The notes below the pieces were generated by a model. It did no database searches. It saw only the letters and a program-made list of their open reading frames with translations, and was not told the origin of the DNA. This document shows, piece after piece, positions 36,561 to 49,165 of a stretch of DNA of 64,000 nucleotides. Source of the stretch: Blasia pusilla (Eukaryota; Marchantiophyta; Marchantiopsida; Blasiales); contig CM114271.1 in the NCBI GenBank assembly GCA_050084515.1, forward strand, positions 60,202,001 through 60,266,000, written 5' to 3'. A program made the translations under genes and the position numbers. Position 1 is the first letter of the stretch. Every line of letters starts with the position of its first letter.

Positions 36561-37260
36561 CTGTGATTTTAGTGAGGTATAAAATAAATTTTGTCATTAT
36601 TATGGTTTGAGTGATCGATGGTTTGAGAGGTTGGAATAGGGTCATTGTAGTAGAATATATGTTAGTTCAAAATGAGAGTAATTGATGAATTTGGGATCCT
36701 AGTGGTGGAGAAAGGAATGAAAATATTAAAATAGATTTGAATAGGGTGGTTGTATTACAAAATAGGTCTGTTGGAAATTTATACTAGGTCAAGAAGTTAG
36801 GATATGTCAAGAAGGAATCTAATAGGAGAATAAAAATAGGTTTATGAAAGAAAATTAATGGAGATGGTTTAGTAATCAATTGTAAGTGCGGATAGATGAT
36901 TTGCGGAGTTAGAAGGGTTCATTCTCTTCCTTCCATCCTCCCCTATATAAACTTGCTCATTTTTTGTATACCATCACAATCTCATTCCTCCGTGTGTGTG
37001 TGTGATTTTTTTTTCTCCATAGATAATTGAACTTGATAAGTGAGAATATGTTTTGCCACTAAATAACCCTGATACTAAAGGTATTTTAGTTATCTAGGTT
37101 AGCATATTGATCTTTCTTGTTCATAATGAGCGTTCCAAGTTTTGTTATTGGAGCATTCACGGAAAATATTTGGTGTAATTTGCATACATTTTATTTATCC
37201 ATATATACTAATATTGACATAGTAAATTATTACGAATTTTCCAATATTGTTGGGTGGGGT
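36561..37260. other. AT-rich spacer
   Basis: No gene seen; a short (GT)n run near 36,991. Confidence 0.5.
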
Positions 37261-37264
37261 TAGT

Positions 37265-38720
37265 GAGTGCCTGTAATCATGACCAAAGCCAAAGTACTTC
37301 AATAGATTGTGAAGGAACATTGGGAAGAAGTACAGATGGAAGGTGGAACATCAAGCACATGGCAGTGCAAGTATTGTTCCTATTATATGAAAACCTTTCA
37401 TACCAGCGGATGGTGGAGTATTTTATACGAGAGAGAGGAAAAACAAAGGATGGGAATCGAGATACCCATATATCATGCCAAATTATGTGTGAAGGTCCCT
37501 CCAAACGTGCAACGGGATCTCCGAAATAGGGTTCTTGTGGGAAATGGCCAAAGAAGCGAAGTGAGACCTTCGAGTGAAGTGGAAGAGATGACTCCATTAC
37601 AAATAGGTTCGCAACAAACAAGATATAGTATTTATGTTGTATAAAATATTGATGGGGTTGCGAACATGCCACCGAGTGACAGTCTCAAGGAATATAGAGG
37701 AGTTGTTGGGTCCATTCGAGGGAGTAGTAGTTATGGGAAGAAGCAAGCTTATCTGAGGGATTCTTTCAACATCCAAGGGAAAAAAGTTATGAATGACGTG
37801 TGAGCGCACTGTTTCTATGAATGTGGAATACCATTCAATGTAGTACTGCAAGATGCTTTCAAAGAAGCAATGTTGGCAATGCAACAACAAAGGTGAAGGA
37901 TTACTCAAGTCCTAGTTATAATTCGTCGCGCACCATCCCACTTGAGAAACATATAGGGAAGGTGAAGGAAAAGGTGGATGGCATATTGGAAAATTTGGGT
38001 TTGGGGGCCACGATCATAACGAATTCTTGGAGAAATGTGAGGAGCGAGTCTTTAGTGAGCATAATGGTCTTCTGTCCATAAGGTGAGGTCATGATTGAGT
38101 CGGTAGACACCAAAGGGGAATCCCAAACGGCAGAATGGTTGGCAAGTCCCATAGAGAGGACTATCATGCGCATCAGTGCACAGAATGTGTTGCAACTTGT
38201 GATAGACAATGGTAGCCATGAGCAAGCAGTAGGGAAAATTATTACACCAAAGTTCCCTCATATTCTTTGGGGTGGATGCGTATTACATTCTCTTGATCTA
38301 GTCTGCATAGAGTGGGGTAAATGGCCTTGGATGGACAGGATATTTGCACAAGCTCGTGAGATGGTAGTATTTGTGAAGACTTTGGCCATCACTTGGGTGA
38401 TGGCCAAATTTATGGAAACCAATCCAATGAAGAGACAATTGTTGCTTCCTGCAAATACACGCTTTGCAAAATTTAATCATGTTGGGACGCGTCTTAGAAT
38501 TGAGGGAGGCATTCCACGCCATGGTTGTCACCAATGCTTTTAGGGAGTATTTCAATGGCAGGGATGCGAGGAAAAGGGAGAAGGCATGAGAGATTGAGAC
38601 CATTGTGGCCAATCACAATTTTTGGATGGAGGGTGAGGAGTTGTTTGGTGCGGCTCAACCAACTATTATTCTATTCAAAGAGTGTGATGGTCATAAAGAA
38701 ATCATTGGGGCCCGTAATCT
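37265..38720 (+). pseudogene. hAT-family transposase (BED finger and DUF659 parts)
   Basis: Near 37,340-37,440 the translation reads TWQCKYCSYYMK then TSGWWSILYE, a BED-like DNA-binding finger, and near 37,490 KVPPNVQRDLRN, which follows the finger in many plant hAT proteins. From 37,800 (FYECGIPFNV, DAFKEAM) and 38,090-38,460 (IESVDTKGESQTAEWLASPI, LQLVIDNGSHEQA, ILWGGCVLHSLDLVC, KRQLLLPANTRFAKF) it matches the DUF659 and catalytic region. AFREYFNGRDARKRE is near 38,540. Frames alternate with stops. The C-terminal dimerisation part is missing: at about 38,710 the sequence turns into GC-rich repeat. Confidence 0.82.
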
Positions 38721-39062
38721 CACGGGCCTGCATGCGATCTCCATCGCAAGCCACAAAGCCCGCACGTGGGATGTACCCGGGCCCTATATCCCGCATGTGG
38801 GCTAGGCCCGAAGCGACGAATCAGAGGGCGCTCGTGATCCAATTTATCCGCGACGCAGGTCAGACAAAAAAATGGGAGCTGGGCGTGATGCGCGCTGGCC
38901 AGGAAAGGACGGATTGCTCCGTGTGCACGGTTCTGGATACGGGCGGAAGGCAACATGAGCTTATGGAGCCCGCACCCAGGCCTGCACAGACATGTCCGTC
39001 CTCAGGACGGATATATATCTGTGGACACGGACTTTGTCCGCGCGCAGCCTTGGTTGCGGATG
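38710..39062. repeat. GC-rich repeat with dispersed hairpin module, copy 2
   Basis: 38,710-38,810 repeats CCCGCATGTGGGCTAGG-type words of the array at 35.4 kb. 38,993-39,055 has the stem TCCGTCCTCAGGACGGA, then GGACACGGACTTTGTCCGCG and a GCAGCCTTGGTTGCGG stem, matching the two ends of the copy at 20.66-20.98 kb. The 184-codon open frame across it is low-complexity and not a gene. Confidence 0.5.
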
Positions 39063-40240
39063 ACGTTGATGCAAGGTGAACTCTTTAAGAAGTTATTCTA
39101 TTCAATACATATTCACTATGTACATTCTTCATTCTCTCACGACTAGAATCCTGAATGGTAGTGATGAGATGATCAGTTTTTTATAACATCTAATCCCAAA
39201 ATTCCTAACCATGAAGTCCTTGTAAACTTCTTTATGCTTGTATACCAAAACAATGGCTTAACTAGTATTAAACCCTACTCGAGCAGACGTATTTTCATCC
39301 ATAGATTGCTATATAAGGAGATACAAAGTACAATCCCAAGTCCTTCTGTACATGATAAGAGGAAGTATCATCACAGTCAATGATTGCAAGACTCGGTTCA
39401 TGAATGCCTCTCCAAAGTGATCGACTAGATATCGAGTAAATCAATGCATATCTACGAAGAGAATCTTTGCATGGTATGGATTAAGAAACAAGAAATTGGG
39501 TACGGCTCATGCTCCATCTCTATCCATGATTTGCGGACATCCTCTATTCTCCTCAAGAATGGATTTTCGTAGGGTTGCACTCCCAAGAAGGATAATCACT
39601 CTTATAGAAAAAAGAACAAGCCAAAATCCAAAAGAACTCCCTTAAGATGAAAAGTCTATCCAAAATACCATCTCCACACACATCACACTCTCGGAAACTC
39701 TCAAAGAATAGACCATGGTCAAGTCAATCTCTCAAGAGGGATAATCCACTATCATTGGAAAAGCAAGCAATCCCAAACCCATCCACTCAAGAGTGACAAG
39801 AAAAATTCAAGAAATGAAGTGGAAGGTGATGAACCCTTTAAGATACCTATTTTTTATATACTCACAAGGGATCCATAAGAGTATAAAATAGGGTTAATCT
39901 TATCTTGTGCCATATAGCTCCCTCTCAAGGATTAGCCAATCTCATCTTGACATAAGTAGATTACATGTTATCTCTTCCAAAACATCCTCATCAACTCATT
40001 TCATATCCTCCAAACTACCCCAACTATCCTAACCACCAACCAAGACTACTTTAGCTTCATTTTTATTAATAGACAAACCTATTACTTTACTTTTATCCTT
40101 CCATGTCTTATTTATTACCTCTTTTCTTAAAGTTAGGCCCGCGCAAATAAGGCACCATAAAGAGGTTTAAACATGAAAATTTTAATTTTCTAAACTATTT
40201 TACTTAACACTTTGTAAAACTCTCTATAACACTAATAAGA
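39045..40240. repeat. right arm of a long inverted repeat
   Basis: Reverse complement of 33,490-34,880 (see that entry). Its outer end is near AACTCTCTATAACACTAATA at about 40,215-40,236. Confidence 0.75.
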
Positions 40241-42030
40241 AAGAAGTTTACATAGTGGATCATTTTACTATATAATATTTGGAGCATATATTGAGACAAG
40301 ATAAATTTTAATACATCATAGAATTTAAATATAAGGATAGAGGATCTGGTTAGTGTTCTCGAGGAGGCCAAAAGTTGATATTGATAGGTCAAGGCTAAGT
40401 AAGTAGAAAACGTGGGTGTATAGGTTTTCCCCATGTTTAGGGCCTATATGGAGGAACCTTGTCTTCCACGTACTAAGTTCTCTATTTTTTCCATTTTTTA
40501 CTTCTTGATATGGAAGTGGCATCTTAACCCACTAAGTAAGGCTAGGGTTAGAGAGGTACTGTAGATGCACATTTCATCAGGAAGAGGGCTTGGAAGAGGT
40601 AGAGAGTAAATATCAAGGAGAGAGGTTTTGGGGGCTCATAGTTGCTTTGTTGAACCTCCATCTCCAAGGGAATGGAAAGCAATTATCTCTTTTGTCTCTT
40701 ACTAGGAGAGTGAGTTTGGTTTGACATAGGACATTGTTTTGTAATGTAAGAGTGTAGTTGCAGACTAGATTTTCAAAGACAAAATGAGAGAGAATTGTTG
40801 ACACTGGTAGTTGTGTCATATAAATTAGAAGGAAACATGTCCATTGCAACTAAAATATGAAACTAGATCTAGTGCATATATGCAATATCTAATTGTTGCG
40901 AGTAGTTTAGTGCCAAGTCGCAAAGGACAAGTGATGTAGACCACTAGTCGCAATGAATCCATGGTGGCATGATGATGTGGCTATTGACTAGGGTTTAGGG
41001 TCAGTGTCTTGTCACACTTACTATATGTGACGTGGTAATATTGCAAGACTGACATAGCTCATAGAAGGAAAGAACCACATTATCATATATATGACTACAT
41101 CTAGTTATTCTAATCCCAAAAAACTCTTGAATTGGACATGTGGCCCAATAGAATTCGTTGCTACTTAAGAATATGCACTAACTATAGTGCACTTATGTTC
41201 ATTTAATCCTATTGTGTTCTAACACGTGGCATCTTGTCCTTATTTGACTAGATGTAGTGCATGAAGTAACTATACTTAGTTTCATGTTGCGTACTAGTTG
41301 TGGTACTTTTGGAGTACTGCATTGGTAGTCCTCATTCATGTACTACATGTAGTAGTATTTTTTTTTCTATAGTGCTCATTGGTGTAGTAAAAGGTATTTT
41401 CACAATGTTTTAGGTCACCTTTTTCACCCATATTGAAGCTGCTCTTTTCACCTCTCCAGGGAGAGACCATAGTTGAATGATATATTTCTTAGGTACAAGT
41501 TTTTTAAACATAAGAAACACATTTCAAGCAAGGGTACTTATAACTCATTTGTTCTTGAACCAATGATAGAGATGTAGATAATACATGTTGTAGTCTTCAA
41601 ACTCCATTTGTAACACAATATAATTAGAGGTAGAATGAAAGTTCATAATCTGATCTGTCATACTGCTATAAGCTATTAATACCATAATTGCAGGAGAGAG
41701 AATGAGGTACAAAAAAAAACCTGCACTTTTCTGGAGTTTGTTCCATAACTGATTTTAAATTCATCAATAGAGAGTCAACTCCTTGTAACAAACCATCCAC
41801 CTAGAATACTCAATAGTTCCAACTCCAACACAATGGAAAAGGAGAAAATTTTATGAACCATTCAGTAAAAAACACAAATCCAGGTCATAAATAAATGCAA
41901 GGCTAAAGGATTTTGATCACCAACTCCAACAAAATAGAAGTTTCAGATTACAGTAATCCAAGAAAAACTCTGATCATATCTTCCAATGGAAAAAAAATCC
42001 ATTCAAAATTGTCACAAATGGTTGTGCCTC
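40241..42030. other. non-coding spacer
   Basis: No gene recognised on either strand. Confidence 0.5.
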
Positions 42031-42039
42031 TATAAGATA

Positions 42040-42340
42040 TGGTCACCGGCCTATTCCAATGGTGTATCTTTCTTCAATAACCTCTCAGACCATAAGACCT
42101 GAGACCCAACAGATTGGTTCAAGAACAACTATGGGGGATCATCATCACGGTTTGGAAATGGTAGTTCAGCATCACCATTCAAAATTACCCTAACATCAAC
42201 TTTCACACATCCAAATAGGATTTCTTTCCCATGGATTATATCTCGACCTCCAAGACCTGATATGTATCATGCTCCCACAGGTTGGCGAGTGTTTTTATTT
42301 TGCTTCATCAAGACATAATCACCTATTGCAAGCTGATACA
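42040..42340 (-). pseudogene. C-terminal block of the CACTA relic
   Basis: The minus strand reads LGGRDIIHGKEILFGCVKVD and VRVILNGDAELPFPNRDDDP, then LFLNQSVGSQVLWSERLL. Plant En/Spm-like proteins end in such a block: 'G... (H)G K x L ... V x V ...', an acidic Pro stretch, then a 'L x x A (x) G x x V x W P'-like segment. Stops occur at three places. Confidence 0.5.
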
Positions 42341-43508
42341 AACACAAGCAAAGACCATGAGTACAACTTGTTCACTTTGAGTGATAACTCCAAGAAAGAA
42401 TACTCTTTACATGGATGAAACAAAAGAAAATGCACCACTAACACAACCACAAGAATTACCTTCAAAATGCTCCAACCAGTGTCAGGAATGTTGGAAGAAA
42501 ATATAGGATGTGCTTGGCTGATCTACAATGTGTACATGAACATGGTCAAACACTTGAGTTGTCCCTATTGAAGTTTGAATGCAATATAAGTTAGGTAAAA
42601 AGGAGTGGGGAAAGGATAGAAGGGAAAAAATAATCATGGACTAGGTCTGAAACTTACAGCCAATTTCTCTTTCTTCTCCACTTGAGACTCCTTCTTCTTC
42701 TTTGGAACCCCTTTCTTTGGTTGAAGTTGATGTTTACCATCTTGCTTGTCTTGGTCTTGTCTGTTGGACATCAAGGTGGATTGATCTGGTTTCAATGCTT
42801 GCTTACTGCAATGTGCAGCCTCCCTAATGATGTGCATGGATCACTAAGTGTCACACAAGGAGATAGTGTAGCTTTTGGTTCAACCTCTCGGAGCAGCTCC
42901 ACATCAAAAATATCAACCAATGGTTGTGGATTGTTACTATTTTCCACATTCAAGATAGGAGCCAAGGAAGGTGAACTTGGGTTTTTAGATGATTCCACTA
43001 CAAATTTGGAAACCATCTCTTGAATCAAACCAGGGTTTTCCTAATAGCCTTAAGCTCACTCTGTGTAGATTGTGCCTCTTTCTCTAAAATCTCCATCTGG
43101 TGTGTTAATGTAGAACCAGATCCCTACACAAAAGTGAAGCATCACAAGAAGGCTTAGTAATCAGAATAGGAATTACAAACCAGAAAATAAAATGAATCCC
43201 TCGATATATATACGTAAGGTAGCACAAAAAATTATGAAGGAAGGAAAATGATGAAGGTAGAAAAATTATTGTGGTGTCGATAGTATGTTGACTAGGGCCA
43301 CCCTCACATGTCCCAAGTGAATCTCCCAACTCCTATAATGAAGGGCTTTCTCCCTTTTCTTTTGTCTACAAGATCATAATTAGATTCTTAGTTGGAACCT
43401 TAACATGATATATCTAAAAACCAAGTAGAAACTCAGAGAATAAAAGTAGAAACATCATAGTAGAAAGAAATTACATACCAAAAAGAGCTTCACTCCTTTG
43501 TGACCATT

Positions 43509-43979
43509 TCAACCCGTTCGATTAGGATGCTCAACCTTGCCTCTATTCATCTTCATCCTCTCTGATTTTTCCATTCCCTCTGATGAAAGCCAGTAAGACT
43601 TGAGGGCTTCCCAAGTATTAGGAAGTACATCTGGAGGTGTTGGGCAATCCATGCTAAGCCCTAAGTTATAAAAGAGCTTCTTCAAACAAGCTCTTTCTAT
43701 TTTCATTATATTTGCTAAGGTTTACTTAAAAAATCGATCACTCAAATCATACCCAACGTACTCCCAACCTTCTTCCATCTCTCTTCTCACACTCTTGATT
43801 TCAAACTCGGATTGCTTTGCCACATCATGTGTAGTAAGGTCTATATAGCGAAGGGCACAAACCTTCAACTCATAATGCCAAGCTGTCTTCCCAACACAAC
43901 CAGAAATAAGTTCTCCAGATGATGTAACTTCAACTGTAGGCTTCAATCCCTTTTCAAGTAGAGCCTTTGTATTCGTCAA
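43509..43979 (-). pseudogene. Ptta/En/Spm-type transposon protein segment
   Basis: Two minus-strand pieces, 43,722-43,979 and 43,509-43,706. The first has CVGKTAWHYELKVCALRYID and EEGWEYVGYDLSDRFF. The second has ACLKKLFYNLGLSMDCPTPP and ALKSYWLSSEGMEKSERMKM then NRGKVEHPN. The W-x-x-L/x-x-Y-W-x-S-x-E-x-x-x-x-S-x-x-x-K-x-N-R pattern is that of plant En/Spm-like transposon proteins. A stop separates the pieces. Assignment is from recalled family pattern. Confidence 0.6.
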
Positions 43980-44737
43980 GAGTAGGATTTTCCAAAAGCT
44001 TTATTGATCATTCTGTGAACTTCAAAATCCTTGTCAAAATCATCTGACCTAGATTCTTAAGGGATTGAGGTATCCACTATTGTGCTATTATTCTTTGATC
44101 TAAGCACACGATCAACATCTGCTTTCTATTCATCATCAGAAGAGTCATATTCCTGAATGATTCTTGAGATCCTATGTGTAGGATTTCTCTTATGGATCAT
44201 GAGGTGTTTTTCAACGATTGAAATAAGCCTCAAACGATATTCCTTGCACTCAGTGTATGGACATTTCAGTTTGCTCAAACCAAGCTTCTTTGCTTGCTCT
44301 TCTCTCTACGCCATAACTTTTCATCGACTAGCAATTCGATGAGGGTTATTCAAAGCATACGAGTCACTGTTGAACAAAACGAGAAAAAGGATCTTAATTT
44401 AAAATATGAGCTTCACTCAATCTAAAAATGTTCCATGCACGACAAAATAAAACTACTTAGATGCAACAATAAAAAAATGATAAATTGACAATAATTTTGA
44501 TTAATTATATATGTCAACATCTCTCGGAGCTCACCAATTTATCTGCCATATTTAGAGCCTTGTTGTGTTCAGCCTTATTTAAGCCTTGGTTGCCTCAAAC
44601 ACCATTGCACCTAGTCACAACCACATGCAAAACAAATGTTTTATATTAAAAGCCAAAGATATTTCATGACACACATTGAGTTTTAGAATGAGAGATTTCT
44701 ATTTGGGAATAGGCGAGGAAGTATGGAAACAATTAGA

Positions 44738-44926
<189 letters not shown>

Positions 44927-45212
44927 TCATTAAGTAGTGCCCGTCGTAGCCCTACGACCATAGACCCCGCATCCTGGTTGGACGATGCTTGAGACTAGGA
45001 TGGGTGTAGAGAGAGAAGCAAGTGAAGAAGGTACCATATAAGAGGAGGGAGACACTCTCATATAGTGTGAGTGTTGACAAAACAACGTGTTTGTGCGGAG
45101 CTTCCAAGCTCCACGAATGCTTTCTCATCTTGCTCCCACAGTTCAGGCCCTACTGGGAGCTTGAAAGCTTGCACAATCTCTTGAACCTTTTTTGTCCAAG
45201 ATTTGGCCTGCT

Positions 45213-47434
45213 TTAGAGGTCTTCTTTGGGTCCAGGTTTTCCCATCACCTCTTTAGGATAGCGATGGGAGTCCATTGTCTCCAGCTGCCTCCGCCATTTC
45301 AACTTGGCAATGTCACTTCTATCCTCCAAGGGTTCCACACCTAGTTCTGATCTCATACCAACTCGGGCTGTTCGTGATGAGATTGACATCATATCTTGAA
45401 ACACCTTCAACTGTACAACTTCAAGCCTATCCCTTTGTTTGGTGTTGGCATCCCATACTGCTGCCCCGTATTCTTGTGAAGAATGAATGGTATGCAAAAT
45501 GACAGAGCGCTTTACTTCTGATGTGATATCCCGGCAGTGTAGGAATCTAGACAGATCGTTCCCCTTCTTATGGCCTTTCTCAGAGTAGTCTTCTTGATGT
45601 GTGCATCCCACATGCAATCTCCCGAGAATTCTATGCCCAAATAGATATATGTAGCCACACGGGGGATCTCTTGGTCGCCCCAGTACCACTGGTTGTCTTG
45701 GTCCTCCTCCTTGCCATTGAAAATCATCACACCGCACTTCAATACATTTGCCTCCATGCCCCACATGTCACACCAGATTTTGGTTAGGGAGATCATCTCT
45801 TGGAGTTTCTCTCCTGTTTCTCAAGGCCACCAAAGTCATCAGCAAACATTAGGTATGCCTAGTCCACTATCCTCCATTTCTTCCAATAGGGAATTCAAGA
45901 AAATGTTGAAGAGAGTGGGGGAGAGCGGGCATCCTTGAGCCACTCCTTGCTTGATGTCAAATGTCCCACTCTTTTGGCCATTCACCAGAACTCTACTCCT
46001 TGTGTTCTGGTACATCTTCTCCACCACCCTCCACATTTTCCCTCTGAGTCCCGCCTTCCACAAGCTATAAGATAAACCGTCACGCCATACAATTTCGTAT
46101 GCCTTCTTGAGGTCCAAGAAGAAGCAATAGAGGTACACAGAGATCCTATTGTTGAGTATACGGCAAAGGAGCTTCCCGACTACACTCAGCAATGTAATAC
46201 CCCTGTAGTTTCCAGGGTCTTCTCGCTCATCCTTCTTGAAGAGGTTCATGATGAATCCCACCCGCCATCTTTGTGGGATGACTTCTGCCCACCAGACCTG
46301 GTTGAAGAGACTCACTAGAGAATGAGTCATAGCAACATCACCATACTTCAACAGCTCATTCACAAGCTTATCACCATCGCCTGCTTTGTGGTTCACAAGT
46401 TCTTTGATCACTGCTCCTACCTCACCCAGGGAGAACCAATCGTTATATGGGTTGCCCAACTCAACCTCATCATCTACCTTCTCCCGTTGTATCTTATCAA
46501 AATCCTCCACCACCCTCTCAAAGTTCTGCTCTCCAAGGGATGTCCGAGCGGGCCTCCTGCCTAACTCCTTGTAATGGTCTTCCAACACATGTCGGATCTG
46601 ATTAGCCGTGGTCATCATTCCACCGTCTTCTCTCTTCAAGGCCTTTACGTCGTTTTTGTCCCTGGCCTTGCTCAATTTCTGCACTTCCATACATAAATTT
46701 TTCTGATTCTCAGTGAAATTCTCATAGATGGATGAGTATGTCACTTGGTTCAATTTCTTCTTGTGTATGCGCACGAGAAGACGGGTTTCCTTGCGTAGGG
46801 CCACATACTCTACCCACAAGGATGCATCTTCCTTGACTTTGGCACTTGTTACATACGCTTCCCTTCGTTTGGCAATGGCTTCCTTGAGTTCCAAGGACCA
46901 CCATTTGACGGCTCTGCCGCATATTATCAATTTCTTGACGAAAGCAATCTCGGCAGCATCTATCACTCCACGCTCCCACCATGCCACCACCATGTCCACA
47001 ATTGTTCTTGTGAACCCAAAGGTCTTGACAGTAGATGCAATGAAAGTGTCAAATGCCAAGAGATTTTCTTCCAGCTTGCCAATGTACACCTTCTTGTTGC
47101 CCTCATCTTGGAAGTCCTCTATCCTCAATTTCTTAATCACTCTCTTCACTGGTTTGGTTAAGCATTTTAGCCTTTGCTGCAACTTTGTCCAAACCAATGA
47201 ATGATCTGATCTTCCAATGTATGTTGCATCCACTGTGATCTTCCCACTGCGTGCGTAGAGTTCCTCATCCACAACTATGTAGTCCACAATGGAGCTTTCA
47301 TTCTCCTTGAATTTGACCCTAGTCCAAGCCCGGGAACCCATCTTATGCCTATCATTCAGTGCCATCAGTTGAAGTTCCCTCAACATCGTGATCAACCGTG
47401 TGCCATTGCCATTCACTCTCACATCTCCAAACAT
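45213..47434 (-). pseudogene. LINE ORF2, end of endonuclease and reverse transcriptase
   Basis: In frame with the previous entry. IVDYIVVDEELY and GRSDHSLVW end the endonuclease. RT motifs follow: PQRWRVGFIMNLFKKDERED, NYRGITLLSVVGKLLCRIL, then a jump to CFFLDLKKAYEIVWRDGL (about 40 codons present in copy 2 are missing), and DIKQGVAQGCPLSPTLFNIF. The catalytic FADD box is present at about 45,830 but out of frame because 26 bases before it were lost; a further one-base loss restores the frame. The C-terminal part runs to 45,213 (YIYLGIEFSGDCMWDAHIKK, EYGAAVWDANTKQRDRLEVV). Confidence 0.9.
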
Positions 47435-47461
47435 CCCGATCTCCGCTTGGGAATCGGTGCC

Positions 47462-48583
47462 TTATCCCACCCAGATATTGAAGTCTCCCAGCAAGACTAT
47501 GTTCCCCTTTTTCTGGAACCCAAGGCAATAAGTTTTCACACTATCAAAAGTTGCCTCTGTTACAGCAGCAGACTCACTGTTTGTAGGCATGTAAATACAT
47601 CCAATATACATATCCCCCGAGTTGCACTCTGCTCGGACTTTGACCCATATGCTGTGTTCATACTCAAGCCCTGTGGTGATGATCTCACACATGTCTACCA
47701 TAAAGTCTGTGATGAAGAACCCGACACCCTTCATACCTCTGTTGTTGTCCGCTTGGATGCTGCACATCTTTCCAAACCATGCATAGTGCGGTACATGGGG
47801 TATCTCCATTAACTTGGTTTCCCAAGTTTCCTGACCACCGCATATATGTATTTGATTTTTCAGCAAAACTTCAGCAATCTTCAGCTGCTTCATTGCATGG
47901 GTCAGTCCACACAAGTTCCAGGTACCCAAACGGAGATCTGTCACTAAGTGGGTTGGGGGTCGGCGGGCACGCTTTTGGCGTAGGTGTGGTTGCTTGCAAC
48001 ATGGAACCTCTTCATGTGCAGGCTCTTCATCGATGGTTCCTTGGAGAGCACTAAAGATATTAGGTGTGTAGATCACCAACGGTTTTGTGGAGATGGGCCT
48101 TTCCTTTAAGCTCGAACCACCCTCGACTACGATAGCCCTCCAGTTGTAGGCACGTCTCAATTCTTGAGATACCTGGTTTTTGTGGCAAGCCAAGTATTGG
48201 CCTCCTCTGTCCTTGATGGACGCCTTGAAGATACATTGACGGCCATTCATCATCCGAGTAACTCCAACAGTAGCCAGGAATTCAAAGCCCAAAGTTGCGC
48301 ACATGATCTTAAATGAGACAAAGTCTATTGTGGGACGTACATCAAAAATGATAATGTGGAACCGTTGTCTCCTCCTATAGACCAGATTGAACTCTCTGCC
48401 CACATCCGAACTGCAGGGGGCCTTTGATCGTCTCACATAAACATGCCGGTATTCCCCTTGGCTTGGGGATCTTTGAGCTTTGGTATCGCCTTTGATAGGT
48501 GAACGATACTCCTCACAAACTTGGGAGGACGGAGATATATTGGGCTCAAGGCCGCTGATTATATGTAGAGGTTTGGCAAACAA
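47462..48583 (-). pseudogene. LINE ORF2, N-terminus and apurinic-type endonuclease
   Basis: 373 open codons. After an N-terminal region of unknown role the endonuclease begins near residue 218: LRLGTWNLCGLTHAMKQLKI, GGQETWETKL (catalytic Glu), MKGVGFFITD, YIGCIYMPTN and NIVLLGDFN (the G-D-F-N motif), then a TAA stop. The same frame continues in the next entry, which contains the closing S-D-H motif. The enzyme nicks target DNA to prime reverse transcription. The chosen ATG may be internal because no obvious ORF1 is seen upstream. Confidence 0.88.
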
Positions 48584-48979
48584 CGATTTAGGATCAGGCG
48601 AGAATGTTTAAGCTCCCGGCCGAGAGTCCGACGCAGGGACTCGCTATCCTATTTGTGCGGAGGGGCTGTCTCCAAGCGGCAGGGTGCCCAAAGAGAGCCC
48701 GCTTGTTACCCCCATAGATCATCACTACTTGCGAAGGTGAACAGTCCTGGCATGAGTCACTACGATCTTAACATTTTCCTTCTTGACTCGAGAATCATGT
48801 GCAAAAAATGATGGAGTAGACTCTGAAGCTCATCTACCACTAAGACATGCCCACTTGATCTCCTGTGGAGAATTCAAAACATAGAGAGAAAATTCATATG
48901 CTCATATTGTTATATTAGTAACACGAGAACTGTTCAACATATTATTAAGTACTCTCAAACACTTTCAAACACATTTTCT

Positions 48980-48983
<4 letters not shown>

Positions 48984-49054
<71 letters not shown>
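48984..49054. repeat. (CT)n microsatellite, about 71 bp
   Basis: Uninterrupted CT run lying 5' of LINE copy 1 (the element reads leftwards). It is followed by sequence also found in the 3' region of LINE copy 2. Confidence 0.92.
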
Positions 49055-49058
<4 letters not shown>

Positions 49059-49165
49059 CTCGTGCACCAAAATCACAACACACAGAGCAAGAGCATATGC
49101 CAACATAGCTAAGCTGGTAGCACCATAATTGTTCAAAACATTCAGTAGCCTAGATTCATTGGTGA
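49055..49165 (+). repeat. fragment similar to the LINE copy 2 3' region
   Basis: TCACAACACACAGAGCAAGA, GCTAAGCTGGTAGCACCA and TTCATTGG occur here and in the same order at 53,110-53,200. It is probably a LINE-derived scrap, or host sequence carried by the LINE. Confidence 0.6.

Larger units (their letters stand above)
42030..44390 (-). mobile_element. CACTA (En/Spm)-type transposon coding relic
   Basis: Reading the minus strand: at 44,340-44,160 a zinc-binding segment KLKCPYTECKEYRLRL...VEKHLMIHKRN like the transposase-associated domain; at 43,980-43,500 the Ptta/En/Spm-type block; at about 43,130-43,020 a short coiled coil (HQMEILEKEAQSTQSELKAI); at about 42,340-42,040 the C-terminal block found in En/Spm accessory proteins. 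Gaps between them could be introns or decay. The catalytic transposase part and CACTA terminal repeats were not seen. Confidence 0.6.

Noticed and set aside
35212-36645. Several 60-90 codon frames on both strands in the GC-rich array
   Set aside because: Ala/Arg/Pro-rich by-products of repeated GCGGGC words; no domain.
38525-39079. 184-codon plus-strand frame
   Set aside because: Its start overlaps the hAT relic in another frame and its end runs through GC-rich repeat and hairpins; no known domain.
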